DNA from: Zobellia uliginosa
Lineage (GTDB): Bacteria > Bacteroidota > Bacteroidia > Flavobacteriales > Flavobacteriaceae
Direction of reading: 5' to 3'
NCBI RefSeq assembly: GCF_018860745.1
Contig: NZ_JAHKPY010000004.1
Coordinates: forward strand, 1,009 to 65,008
Length of the DNA: 64,000 nt
Shown: positions 55,743-64,000 of the stretch, in pieces
Layout of the letters: each line of letters begins with the position of its first letter
Numbering within the stretch: position 1 is the first letter of the stretch
Program-made: the position numbers and the translations under genes
The notes under the pieces: generated by a model
The model's database searches: none
Told to the model about the DNA's origin: nothing
Seen by the model: only the letters and a program-made list of their open reading frames with translations

Positions 55743-56780
55743 TTATTCCTTTTTATAATATTTTTTCTTCAACCAAAAGGAAACCCGAACAAGTAAAATT
55801 AAAGCAGGAACTTCTACTAGTGGTCCTATGACCCCGGCAAAAGCTTGCCCAGAATTCAGCCCAAAGACCGCAATAGCTACGGCAATAGCAAGTTCAAAAT
55901 TATTTCCGGCAGCAGTAAATGCTACTGAGGTAGTTTTATCATACTCAGAACCGGTAGCTTTTGTAACAAAGAAGCCAATTAGGAACATCAAGGCAAAATA
56001 GATAAGCAACGGTACGGCAATAATCAGAACATCCATAGGGATTTCAACAATCATTTCTCCTTTTAATGAAAACATGACCACAATGGTAAATAATAGGGCA
56101 ATCAGTGTCATTGGAGAAATAGTGGGAATGAACTTTTGGGTGTACCATTCTTCGCCCTTTAGCCTTACCAATATCACCCTACTTAAAATTCCCAATAGAA
56201 AGGGTAACCCTAAATAGATGGCTACACTTTCGGCAATAGTAGCAATGGAGATATCTACAATTGCACCTTCAAAGCCAAAGTATGGAGGTAGAACGGTTAT
56301 AAAGATATAGGCGTAAAAGCTATAGGCAAAGACCTGAAAAATGCTATTTAAAGCTACAAGACCTGCGCCGTATTCACTACTGCCTTCTGCAAGGTCATTC
56401 CAAACTAAGACCATGGCAATACAACGAGCAAGCCCAATTAGGATTAAACCTACCATATATTCAGGGTAATCCTGAAGGAAGGTAATGGCCAATAAAAACA
56501 TGAGTACAGGACCAATAATCCAATTGAGTACTAATGAAATGGATAGAATCTTTACGTTTTTAAAAACTTTGGGCAGCAATGCATAGTTCACTTTGGCCAG
56601 TGGCGGGTACATCATCAAAATTAGACCTATGGCTATAGGTATATTCGTAGTTCCGCTGCTTGCGGAATTTATAAGTTCCGGAAACTGGGGTGCAAAATTA
56701 CCAATGGCAACCCCCAGTATCATGGCTATAAATATCCATAGGGTTAGGTAACTATCTAAAAAACTTAACTTCTTGGGCAT
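55743..56780 (-). CDS. arsB: Arsenite efflux permease ACR3
   Basis: A 345-aa membrane protein with ten predicted helices, the usual ACR3/BASS fold size. Landmarks: [13 protein letters not shown]-like start ([15 protein letters not shown]), [21 protein letters not shown] with the arsenite-binding Cys, and [20 protein letters not shown] near the end. Exports As(III), using the proton motive force. Last gene of the ars operon, 3 bp after the reductase. The symbol arsB is used loosely; the protein is ACR3-type, not the ArsB antiporter type. Confidence 0.94.
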   Translation of the reverse strand: MPKKLSFLDSYLTLWIFIAMILGVAIGNFAPQFPELINSASSGTTNIPIAIGLILMMYPPLAKVNYALLPKVFKNVKILSISLVLNWIIGPVLMFLLAITFLQDYPEYMVGLILIGLARCIAMVLVWNDLAEGSSEYGAGLVALNSIFQVFAYSFYAYIFITVLPPYFGFEGAIVDISIATIAESVAIYLGLPFLLGILSRVILVRLKGEEWYTQKFIPTISPMTLIALLFTIVVMFSLKGEMIVEIPMDVLIIAVPLLIYFALMFLIGFFVTKATGSEYDKTTSVAFTAAGNNFELAIAVAIAVFGLNSGQAFAGVIGPLVEVPALILLVRVSFWLKKKYYKKE

Positions 56781-56783
56781 TTT

Positions 56784-57422
56784 CTATAAGTTTATTTTTG
56801 AGAAAACAAAATATAGCTCTGTAGCAATTTGAATACTTCGCTCATTGTATTTTTCTGCTTGTTGCGGTGTATTGTCAAAAGCTTTTGGGTCTTCAAAAGT
56901 AATAGGAATACGTTTTTCCGCTCCAGCAATAAAAGGACAACCGCCATCTGCTTGGCTACAGGTCATAATTGCAGCAAAACCTGATTTTGGATTAAAATCA
57001 TCATCCAACGTTTTAGAAAAACAAATAACAGGATGTTCGTTCTCAGCATATTTAATACTGTAAACCGGATTTTTGTCTTCAGAACGTTTAACAACCTCAA
57101 AACCGGTATTCTTAAGCGTTTCCGCTGCCATGGGGAACAATGCCGTGGCTTCCGTTCCTCCTGAATAACAGAAAACGTTATTTATATTAAAGTGATATGC
57201 CATTGCCTGGGCCCAAACTTGTGAAAGGTGACTTCTACGTGAGTTATGGGTGCAAATAAAATTTAGTCTAATTTCCTCATTTGCTGTCACCTTTTCTTGA
57301 ATAAAGTCAATTAAGGGCTGCAATGTTTCTTGTCGCTCTTTAGATATAGAGTCGGTTTGCAGAGAAGCAATAGTGTTCTCAATCTTTTCAAAAGTGCGCA
57401 TTTGTACTGTTTTAGGTATCAT
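56784..57422 (-). CDS. Arsenate reductase of the low-molecular-weight phosphatase type
   Basis: Reduces As(V) to As(III) for export by ACR3. 212 aa. The P-loop CX5R is Cys57 to Arg63 in ICTHNSRRSHL, typical of arsenate-reducing LMW phosphatase relatives. A preceding helical extension (about 1-50) is longer than in ordinary ArsC. A second cysteine pair near the end (MTCSQADGGCPF) could supply the resolving thiols. Between the DUF6428 and ACR3 genes in the same operon (11 bp and 3 bp spacers), so the role is strongly supported. Confidence 0.9.
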   Translation of the reverse strand: MIPKTVQMRTFEKIENTIASLQTDSISKERQETLQPLIDFIQEKVTANEEIRLNFICTHNSRRSHLSQVWAQAMAYHFNINNVFCYSGGTEATALFPMAAETLKNTGFEVVKRSEDKNPVYSIKYAENEHPVICFSKTLDDDFNPKSGFAAIMTCSQADGGCPFIAGAEKRIPITFEDPKAFDNTPQQAEKYNERSIQIATELYFVFSKINL

Positions 57423-57433
57423 AATCTATGTTT

Positions 57434-57901
57434 TTAACAACAACCACTTTTTGGGTCACATGAACTTCCTTGGCTTAAACTCGAAAATTGTAATTTTGGC
57501 TTCTCGGCAGGTATACCACAGTTGTCTTTGGCCAAACAATCTGTTTGTTTGGTAGTTAACAGAAAGTTGGTTCCGTCAAAATCCAATCCAAATTTACCGA
57601 TAGTGTCCCCTTGGTATTCCACTTCAATTTCCAAATCGCCTATACCTAAGGTTTTTTCAGAAAGCTCTATAATATGGACTAATTTCTCTGGGTGTAATCT
57701 ATGATCGTAGTCATCTGCATTCCAAAGTTGAAAATTCACCACCTCTTCATTACGGACAGTACCACCACAATCAATAAAATTCTTGGTAATCTTACCTACT
57801 TCCGTTACATGAAAGTGATTTGGGACTAACTCTCCGTTTGGCAACTGGAAGGCTATTTTATCTAATTTAGAAAGTTCGGATTTAATTTCTGATAATCTCA
57901 T
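57434..57901 (-). CDS. DUF6428 family protein of the ars operon
   Basis: 155 aa, function unknown. The N-terminal LSKLDKIAFQLPNGELVPNH and the central QLWNADDYDHRLHPEKL fit DUF6428 as I remember it. The C-terminal tail is cysteine-rich (SSCDPKSGCC; also CLAKDNC), suggesting binding of arsenite or another soft metalloid, or service as a reductase partner (inference). It lies between arsR and the reductase, with a second copy of the putative ArsR site just upstream. Confidence 0.82.
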   Translation of the reverse strand: MRLSEIKSELSKLDKIAFQLPNGELVPNHFHVTEVGKITKNFIDCGGTVRNEEVVNFQLWNADDYDHRLHPEKLVHIIELSEKTLGIGDLEIEVEYQGDTIGKFGLDFDGTNFLLTTKQTDCLAKDNCGIPAEKPKLQFSSLSQGSSCDPKSGCC

Positions 57902-57913
57902 AACAGTTTATTT

Positions 57914-57930
57914 ATTGTATTTTTACGATT
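57914..57930 (-). promoter_or_regulatory. Putative ArsR operator upstream of the DUF6428 gene
   Basis: ATTGTATTTTTACGATT on the plus strand matches the site upstream of arsR at 14 of 17 positions. It lies 13 bp before the DUF6428 start. Confidence 0.45.
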
Positions 57931-57947
57931 AAATAACATAAATTTTT

Positions 57948-58277
57948 TTAACAACAGTCGGATTTAGGTAGGTCTTGATTTAAAAATTTAGACATTACCT
58001 CCTTCATGTTTGTCCAGTTTTCTTTGTGAATGCAGTAGCAAACACTAGTACCATCAACCGTACCTTTAATAAGGCCCAAATTCTTAAGTTCTTTTAAATG
58101 TTGGGAAATTGTAGGTTGGGCAAGGCCAATTTCATTTACCAGATCACCACATATACAAGCATCAATTTTAAATAAATACTCTAAAATGGCGACTCTTGCC
58201 GGGTGACCAAAGGCTTTGGCAAAAAGTGCGATTTCATTTTGTAAATCGGTAAATATTTCAGTTTTTGCTAATCCCAT
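57948..58277 (-). CDS. arsR: ArsR family arsenic-responsive repressor
   Basis: 109-aa winged-helix repressor. Recognition helix region AQPTISQHLKELKNLGLI (about 53-70). Candidate metalloid thiols: Cys41 and Cys43 (ACICGD), Cys80 and Cys82 (VCYCIH) and Cys108-109 at the C terminus. The CxC in helix alpha-3 region resembles the ELCVCDL motif of ArsR. First gene of the ars operon, so it is expected to repress its own transcription until As(III) binds. Confidence 0.92.
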   Translation of the reverse strand: MGLAKTEIFTDLQNEIALFAKAFGHPARVAILEYLFKIDACICGDLVNEIGLAQPTISQHLKELKNLGLIKGTVDGTSVCYCIHKENWTNMKEVMSKFLNQDLPKSDCC

Positions 58278-58296
58278 TTATTTGTCATGATAAGTA

Positions 58297-58314
58297 CATT
58301 GCAATATTACGATT
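58297..58314 (-). promoter_or_regulatory. Putative ArsR operator upstream of arsR
   Basis: CATTGCAATATTACGATT is an imperfect palindrome centred on AATATT, 19 bp before the arsR start. A near copy precedes the DUF6428 gene. Confidence 0.5.
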
Positions 58315-58383
58315 AATATTTTAATTGAAGAGTGTTTCTTAAATATTTTTAAAGCTACCCAGAATAGTTAAGAAGTAACTAAA

Positions 58384-59313
58384 CTATAATTTCAATAAGC
58401 AGCTCAACCGCAGGGAGTTTCCCTGGTCATCGTCAGTAACTAGAGCTATTCTTATTTTGTTACTAGATAATTTTTCGGTAACTGTAACAGATTCAACTTT
58501 TAACGGTGTATCTATGTTGGGTATAGCTACAACGCTATATTTTTTAGAAAAGGCGTTATTTATGATAGGAATAGTGCCAATAAAACTTCCTGCTATTTCC
58601 CCGTCATTATAAGCAGTGCCGGTTTTTTCTACGGATGCGGTAAAGATGACTAGATTTTCTTCTTCAAGAATTGTAGCTCCTGAAAATCCGGATTGAAATC
58701 CATCTATTTCAGGTAATGTATATGCTATGGTTTTAGATTTTTTAAAAGGTTTTTTTCCTTCTAAATAATCCATGAGGTCTGAGTAATCAAAACTGAAAAT
58801 TACATTTTTTCCTCTATTAAAAAGATATATCGTGTTGTGATACAATGCAACGCCCTCTATGTTTAGATGTTCCCCGTTAAGGATATTATCTTTCCTTAAA
58901 TTTTCATAAAACTTAGTAATTTGACAGGTTTTTATACTCATACTATCTTTTGTAGAAATATGAAGAAAGATATCTCTTTCTGGAGATTTTGCTCCAGAAC
59001 CAAAGGCAATAATTTCGTTGCTATTTATAGTTTCTAAAGCTTCAAAATCGGGTTTTTTTATTTTGTCCAACCTATTTCCACTTAATGAAACTGTGGAGTA
59101 AATGGTAGTTTCATTAACTACTTGTCCGTTTTCAGTCACTTTAAAAAGGTATGGAGAATCGTCTCCCACTATATAAAAATAGTTGTCTACTTTTGTTATA
59201 CCAGAAGCACTTGGAACATTTTCTAGCAATACAGTGTCTATAACTTCAAGTTCTAGTTGTTTGTTACAAGTAGTTGCTAGCGTGGTTAATAGGAATAGAA
59301 CAACAATTTTCAT
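58384..59313 (-). CDS. Exported beta-propeller-like protein (DUF6929-like)
   Basis: 309 aa. N-terminal signal MKIVVLFLLTTLATTC with a possible lipobox cysteine. Repeating strand pattern with SGITKVDNYFYIVGDDSPY, KKPDFEALETI, EGVALYHNTIYLFNRG and KVESVTVTEKLSSNKIRIAL suggests a propeller similar to the DUF6929 or esterase-like phytase-related group. No catalytic assignment is possible. It lies between the ars operon and a GNAT gene but is separately placed (106 bp and 146 bp gaps), with no clear functional link. Confidence 0.72.
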   Translation of the reverse strand: MKIVVLFLLTTLATTCNKQLELEVIDTVLLENVPSASGITKVDNYFYIVGDDSPYLFKVTENGQVVNETTIYSTVSLSGNRLDKIKKPDFEALETINSNEIIAFGSGAKSPERDIFLHISTKDSMSIKTCQITKFYENLRKDNILNGEHLNIEGVALYHNTIYLFNRGKNVIFSFDYSDLMDYLEGKKPFKKSKTIAYTLPEIDGFQSGFSGATILEEENLVIFTASVEKTGTAYNDGEIAGSFIGTIPIINNAFSKKYSVVAIPNIDTPLKVESVTVTEKLSSNKIRIALVTDDDQGNSLRLSCLLKL

Positions 59314-59459
59314 CAGAATAATAGCTTAAATTTAAGGAAGTACATTAGTGCTAAAAGACTCTAAGAACCTATTTAAGAGGTTCTTTTAAATTTTGGATTG
59401 CAAATTTAACGAGTCTTGCTGAAAGAGTTTTCTTCTTTTTAAAGTTTAACGTCTTGGTT

Positions 59460-59990
59460 TTAATTTTCTGAGCTTCTAAGACTGGGATCGGTCATTGTAA
59501 AGCACATTAGAACGTTGGTCTCACCAGGCAAAACAATCGTTCCGTTATAGTGAAAACCCAATTTCAGTAGTAATTTTTGTGATAGTTTATTATCTGTGGT
59601 GGTAATACCGCAAAGTTCTTTAAGCTTAAATTGGTTAAAAGCCACCTCTTTTAATTTATTTGCAGCTTCATGAGCATACCCTTTTCGGCCATATTCAGGA
59701 AGAAATGCAAAGCCAATATCGGTACACGGAAGACCTTTTCGGTCAGATAAACCACATGTGCCCATTTTTACATTATCTGATTTACGGATTATGGTATAAT
59801 TTCCATACCCTAAATTTTCAAATTGAGGTGTCATTTTGGTTTTTATATACTGTTCGGCTTCAGTGGGGCTATATACTTTTCTTTCACCAATAAATTTTAG
59901 CCAAGCTGGAGAGTTAAATAATTTACAAATGAAGCGAGCATCATCTTCAGAAGTTGGTTTTAATAATAATCTTTTGGTTTCATAAATCAT
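59460..59990 (-). CDS. GNAT family N-acetyltransferase (RimJ/RimL-like)
   Basis: 176 aa from the ATG at 59990 (MIYETKRLLLKPTSEDDARF); a TTG three codons upstream is less likely. The family start ETKRLLL, the CoA loop region (EYGRKGYAHEAANKL, about 106-120) and the C-terminal NxxSxxLLLKLGF motif fit the RimJ/RimL group, which acetylates protein N termini or small molecules. Target unknown. Confidence 0.9.
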   Translation of the reverse strand: MIYETKRLLLKPTSEDDARFICKLFNSPAWLKFIGERKVYSPTEAEQYIKTKMTPQFENLGYGNYTIIRKSDNVKMGTCGLSDRKGLPCTDIGFAFLPEYGRKGYAHEAANKLKEVAFNQFKLKELCGITTTDNKLSQKLLLKLGFHYNGTIVLPGETNVLMCFTMTDPSLRSSEN

Positions 59991-60203
59991 CAAAAACAAT
60001 TTAGTAAGAAATGATTGTTAATTTTTGTAGGTCTTAATAACTAATAACTATCTAATTTCCTATGAATTAGGAGGTTTCATTAAAAGTGTTGAAGATAACC
60101 TTTGCTCGCCAACTTTAATGGCCTTTTTTACGTATAATAAATGGGATTAGTCTTTTACGAGAATAATTCTGACCGAAACCAAATCAGTCTTTAATACAAA
60201 GTA

Positions 60204-60809
60204 ATGTCTAAAACTAGCAAAATAGAGAATAGAGGGGGCGTAATAATTATAGTTCTTGTAGCGTTGTTGGCCGTTATGAAAGTTGTCAATAGTAAGTTGG
60301 AAGAAAAGATTGCCAGGGCCAACTACAAACATGTAAGTTACTCCAGCTGGTACAATGCCAAGAGTATTAAGCAAATTATGAAAGAGAACCAGCGCGATTA
60401 TTTAGAATCATTGCGGGGTACAGGGCTGGTAGCTGAAGAAAAGTTGGAGCAATTGGATTTTAGAATAGAAATGACTGACGACCTTATCAAAAAATACGAA
60501 GAGGAAAAAACCGAAATCTTACTTGGGTCCAATAATATACCTCGTGCCGGATGGTCTCAAGATCTTGATGGGGAAATGGGAAAAATCATTGGTTTGCGAA
60601 CATGGGAAGAAATAGGCCTTTCCACAAGAAGCTTGGTGTCACAAATAGAAATAGGTATTTTATTTCTTCAGATTAGCATATTGTTTGGAGTATTAGGCCT
60701 TATTATTAATGAAAATAGACGCCTTCAAGAAGCTTTTACGGCATTTATGATTGGTGTAGCCTTTATAGGTCTTGGAGTCTGTTTCTACGGATACTACTCA
60801 ACTCTGTAA
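60204..60809 (+). CDS. DUF4337-like membrane protein
   Basis: 201 aa. A membrane helix near the N terminus (about 12-27), a central helical coiled-coil-prone segment (about 45-105; SIKQIMKENQRDYLESLRG, AEEKLEQLDFRIEM) and two further C-terminal membrane helices (about 145-198) match the DUF4337 layout (helix, soluble coiled region, hairpin). Function unknown. Isolated between convergent genes. Confidence 0.72.
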   Translation: MSKTSKIENRGGVIIIVLVALLAVMKVVNSKLEEKIARANYKHVSYSSWYNAKSIKQIMKENQRDYLESLRGTGLVAEEKLEQLDFRIEMTDDLIKKYEEEKTEILLGSNNIPRAGWSQDLDGEMGKIIGLRTWEEIGLSTRSLVSQIEIGILFLQISILFGVLGLIINENRRLQEAFTAFMIGVAFIGLGVCFYGYYSTL

Positions 60810-60858
60810 CATTTAAACATCACTTACGGGAATATAAAAGATGTGATTGAAGTTGAAG

Positions 60859-61893
60859 TTACCACCATGGGCCATTGGTATCTGCAATAGTGTGTAGTTC
60901 TCCTAATTTAGGGAAAGTTGCTTCCAACTGTTTTCTTTTTGCCTCTTCTTTGAATTGTTCCGCAGGTTCAGTCCAGTCGTGTTGTGCCAAAGCAAAACCT
61001 GCCCAATGAACGGGCATAGACTTTTTGACTCTACCGTCAATAGCAGCTTGGATACTCTCATTGGGAAACATATGTATCTGATGCCACTTTTCATTATACT
61101 GGCCATTTTCTATAAAACCAAAATTAAATGGCCCCAATTTTTTTCCAATTTCTTTAAAGTGATTACCATAGCCACTGTCACCACTAAACCAGATATTAGC
61201 AGTGTCGGTTTTAAAGGCCCAGCCTCCCCAAAGAGATTTGGAACGGTCTGTTAATCCTCTTCCTGAGAAGTGTCTGCTAGGAGTAAAGGTAATGTTGATA
61301 TCTGAAATTACACTTTCATTCCACCAATCGAATTCCGTGATTAATTCTGCGTCTATTCCCCAACTTACCAAATGACGTTTAACGCCCAAAGCCACAAAAT
61401 ACTGTTTCGTTTTACTTTTTAATTTTTGAATACTATCATAATCAAGATGGTCATAGTGGTCATGACTCATTAACAACAGGTCTATTTCAGGAAAATCATC
61501 AATTAAGTCCAATGTATTTTCTGAAAAGCGTTTGGTTTTAAAAGGTGCTATAGGAGATGCATTTGGACCAAGCATAGGGTCTATTAAAATGGTTTTGCCA
61601 TTCATACGCATTAATAAAACGGAATGCCCATACCAAATGTATTTGAAGCTTACATCATCCAATAAGAATGCGGCTTTATCAAATGATGCAATAGGTAGGG
61701 GTTTTGCGGGTTCTCTCTTTTCTTTGTCCGTAAACTGTTTGTACAGCAGTTTGGGAATATCCCAAAAATTGACGGACATGCTGGTTTCTTCAAGATTAAG
61801 AAACTTGTCTTTTTTCCAGTTTTTGGATTGATTGTATCGTTCGGTAAGTTCGTTTGTTAATTTACCTCCAAACTGCTTTTTTAACTTTTTCAT
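60859..61893 (-). CDS. Metallo-beta-lactamase-fold hydrolase (NAPE-PLD/UlaG-like)
   Basis: A 344-aa zinc hydrolase. The N-terminal part places WYGHSVLLMRMNGKTILIDP before the metal motif HDHYDHLD (about 150-157), then further ligands His in SRHFSGRG, Asp in WFSGDSGYG and His in MPVHWAGF. The combination resembles the N-acyl phosphatidylethanolamine phospholipase D-like MBL branch and E. coli UlaG. Phospholipid or lactone hydrolysis is possible; no substrate is inferred. Separated from the M14 gene by 57 bp. Confidence 0.88.
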   Translation of the reverse strand: MKKLKKQFGGKLTNELTERYNQSKNWKKDKFLNLEETSMSVNFWDIPKLLYKQFTDKEKREPAKPLPIASFDKAAFLLDDVSFKYIWYGHSVLLMRMNGKTILIDPMLGPNASPIAPFKTKRFSENTLDLIDDFPEIDLLLMSHDHYDHLDYDSIQKLKSKTKQYFVALGVKRHLVSWGIDAELITEFDWWNESVISDINITFTPSRHFSGRGLTDRSKSLWGGWAFKTDTANIWFSGDSGYGNHFKEIGKKLGPFNFGFIENGQYNEKWHQIHMFPNESIQAAIDGRVKKSMPVHWAGFALAQHDWTEPAEQFKEEAKRKQLEATFPKLGELHTIADTNGPWW

Positions 61894-61950
61894 TTTGATT
61901 ATCTGCCATGAGATGTAAAGGTAAGTGTTTGGCAGTGATGAGGGGTGAAA

Positions 61951-64000
61951 TTAGTTTACCATAAATAGGGCATTGGCAAAGAATAGTTTGCCATTCTCCC
62001 AAAAACCTCTGAATAAAGGATTGTCAACAAAGTAAATTAGCTGACCCTTTCCATATTCTTCAACACCGAATACTAAGGTCTCCCCAATTTTATCTTGGGC
62101 ATCAACCCCTGCAAAACCTGCGGCAGGAACCGTACTGTTAGCATCCAGATAGGCTACCGTGCCGTTTTCCAGGTAGTTGTATGCGGCACCACCTAATTTT
62201 AAGCTAAAATAAGAATCACCATAACCGTATGCTAATGGATGAGTAGGGTCTACCTTGGTCTTGAAAATAGCACCGGTGATTTCGTTTCTGATTTGCTCGC
62301 GCTGGTTGTGGTCATAAATAGGAACCAGGGCAAAGCTATCTGCTTCAACGGTTTTTGGCTTCAGCTTAAATTTTTCTTCTTTGGAAAGTGGTTTTAGGGC
62401 ACCACCAATGGCTATTAGTTTTCCGCCGTTTTTAATCCAATCTTTAAGGTCATTCATTCTATTGGGGTTGAAAAGCTTGTCATAATTATTCCCGTTCGGT
62501 AGAATAAGTATATCGTAATTGGAAAGGTTTACGTTTTTGTAGTATTCTGTATCCAGTATAGTAACAGGATAATTTAATTGTTGTTCAAAATAGTGCCAGA
62601 TTTCACCAAAATTTAGCGTAGCGGTAGGTTTCCCGGAAAGTACAGCGACTTTTACCTGTTTTAATGGTTGTACAGAATGAGAACCAAAATCTTTACCATC
62701 TTCCACAAAGCCAGTATTGCTTGCTTTTAATGTCTTCTTATGTTTTGCGGCTATTTTTGAAAGCGTATTTAGGAAATCCGGAGCATTTTTGTTATCCGCT
62801 TTTGTAATAATAAGTGTTCCACGATCATACTGGATACCATCCAAAGAAAATGGAGCTTTTGCATGTCGTGTTTTTATATTGTTCTGTACTAGTTCCGCTA
62901 AAAATTGAGCGTCGCTAAAACTATTCCATTCCGCTATAAAAGCATAGGCCTTTTGATTAATCTGCTCTGGTTTTTGGACAGTTGCTTTATGCGTATCTAA
63001 AGTGGCATTCACCTTACTTTCCGATGCTACTGCTTCAAGTCCGTAAGCATACGGTAAGGACCATGCCGTAATATCATAGGTTAGTGAATCACTTAGTTTT
63101 GTACTTGGTTCAAAAAGGACTTTTACCAGAGTTGCTTTTTTCTGGTCGGTACCAACTACAAGTGTATGATTGGAAGTTTTAACGAGGCTGTTTTTTCCCG
63201 TGCTAAAGTTAAAGCCTTTTGCAGTTTTACCAGTAGCCCAACCGTATTCAATCTCGTGTTGCGCCAATAGATTGGTAAGAGCTTCAATTTTATTGGGGTT
63301 GCCATTTAGAACATAGCTTTTATACTTGTAATTTTTAGGTAAATAGAATTTTTTGAATTCCTTGTTCAGTTGAACAGCATTTTGTGATGCAATCTCTAGT
63401 GTAGAGAGTCCGGTGGTATGATGATGAAGTATTCTGTCCTTTAAGGTTAGTGTATCTCCTAAACTTGTAATTACACCCAGACCGGCACGGCCGCTGCCAC
63501 CTTGTTCGTAGGTCATGCCAATACTTCCGTTATAAGTAGGGTAGGTATCTCCGTAACTTGGGTAAAGTAAATCAAAAACCTCTTTTGTAAAATAGAACCA
63601 TCCGTTGGCATCAAAATACTTGGCGTGGTTTTTCCCCACTGTGGTTTGGAACTCTCTTTGAAAATCAGTTATCACCTCGTGAAAAGGTTCTGCTGCAGGA
63701 GCAAAATAATAAGGATTATCAACACCTTGCTCATGAAAATCCACATGTACGTGTGGTAGCCATTTGTTATAGACTTTTATGCGTTGTTGGCTTTCCGTTT
63801 GCGTTAGCCATGCCCAATCTCGGTTTAAGTCGAACATATAATGATTGGCTCTGCCGTTTAACCAAGGCTCATGATGTTCTTTGCTATTAGGGTCAACCGT
63901 ATTAGGGGTGTTTTTGAATTGATAGTACCAGTTTACATAGCGTTCGCGACCATCAGGGTTTACACATGGGTCTATAATTACCACTGTATTTTTTAGGTAT
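61951..64000 (-). CDS. M14-type zinc carboxypeptidase with C-terminal amidotransferase-like domain (5' end outside window)
   Basis: The frame stays open to the right edge, so only the C-terminal 680 or so residues are present and any signal peptide and the first zinc ligands are outside the window. Visible: IDPCVNPDGRERY and the FDLNRDW segment of M14 peptidases, a zinc His in HVDFHEQG, and the catalytic Glu in MTYEQGGSGRAG. The last third contains a segment like a class I glutamine amidotransferase/DJ-1 fold (YDILILPNGNNYDKLF, WIKNGGKLIAIGGAL). Likely an exported peptidase acting on peptidoglycan or environmental peptides (inference). Confidence 0.87.
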   Translation of the reverse strand, partial: YLKNTVVIIDPCVNPDGRERYVNWYYQFKNTPNTVDPNSKEHHEPWLNGRANHYMFDLNRDWAWLTQTESQQRIKVYNKWLPHVHVDFHEQGVDNPYYFAPAAEPFHEVITDFQREFQTTVGKNHAKYFDANGWFYFTKEVFDLLYPSYGDTYPTYNGSIGMTYEQGGSGRAGLGVITSLGDTLTLKDRILHHHTTGLSTLEIASQNAVQLNKEFKKFYLPKNYKYKSYVLNGNPNKIEALTNLLAQHEIEYGWATGKTAKGFNFSTGKNSLVKTSNHTLVVGTDQKKATLVKVLFEPSTKLSDSLTYDITAWSLPYAYGLEAVASESKVNATLDTHKATVQKPEQINQKAYAFIAEWNSFSDAQFLAELVQNNIKTRHAKAPFSLDGIQYDRGTLIITKADNKNAPDFLNTLSKIAAKHKKTLKASNTGFVEDGKDFGSHSVQPLKQVKVAVLSGKPTATLNFGEIWHYFEQQLNYPVTILDTEYYKNVNLSNYDILILPNGNNYDKLFNPNRMNDLKDWIKNGGKLIAIGGALKPLSKEEKFKLKPKTVEADSFALVPIYDHNQREQIRNEITGAIFKTKVDPTHPLAYGYGDSYFSLKLGGAAYNYLENGTVAYLDANSTVPAAGFAGVDAQDKIGETLVFGVEEYGKGQLIYFVDNPLFRGFWENGKLFFANALFMVN

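Overview
The window looks like a chromosomal segment of a marine-type member of the Flavobacteriaceae (phylum Bacteroidota). The evidence is the AT-rich composition, repeated TAnnTTTG promoter boxes typical of the phylum, type IX secretion (T9SS) features (two type B sorting domains and a PorP/SprF protein), a type I IPP isomerase, and the L28-L33-DUF4295-FtsY gene order. No rRNA, tRNA, CRISPR array, insertion sequence or prophage was recognised. Most genes are housekeeping.

Layout. 1-11.5 kb is a surface/secretion block: the end of a repeat-rich fibre-like protein, a 675-aa type B sorted protein with thrombospondin type 3 repeats, a PorP/SprF outer-membrane protein, and a 2144-aa multidomain type B sorted protein. 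11.7-14 kb holds idi, a PTPS/QueD-family gene, manA and a small helical protein. 14-23.6 kb holds a DUF4369 lipoprotein (minus strand), then rpiA, selO and an aldo/keto reductase, followed on the minus strand by a DUF819 membrane protein, a HAD phosphatase and a class A penicillin-binding protein, and then an S1/P1 nuclease. 23.6-30.6 kb is a patchwork of small genes (DUF2805, AraC+AlkB, a secreted protein, MOSC+DoxX, envelope proteins) and includes what looks like a decayed gene at about 28.4-28.6 kb.

30.7-47.8 kb carries htpG, a possible small RNA, TetR + ABC1 kinase, a KAS III-like enzyme, a CoA-binding protein, a sodium/solute symporter, recR, an E2 acyltransferase, an outer-membrane protein, a DnaQ-type exonuclease-FAH-Hpt-cinA run, rpmB-rpmG-DUF4295, ftsY and a serine hydrolase. 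47.9-53 kb has rimO and an aldonate cassette (galactonate dehydratase, GntP permease, exported SMP-30 lactonase). 53-64 kb has a CvrA-type antiporter, an arsenic operon (arsR, DUF6428, LMW-phosphatase-type reductase, ACR3) with a repeated putative ArsR operator, several hypotheticals, a metallo-beta-lactamase-fold hydrolase and the 3' part of an M14 carboxypeptidase that runs off the right edge.

Points deserving most attention: the T9SS cassette and its duplicated C-terminal module, a promoter-plus-terminator unit with no clear gene at 32.8-32.9 kb, the repeated operator in the ars operon, paired palindromes upstream of the AraC gene, and several genes whose best start is TTG. Functional calls rest on motif reading from memory; no database search was run.
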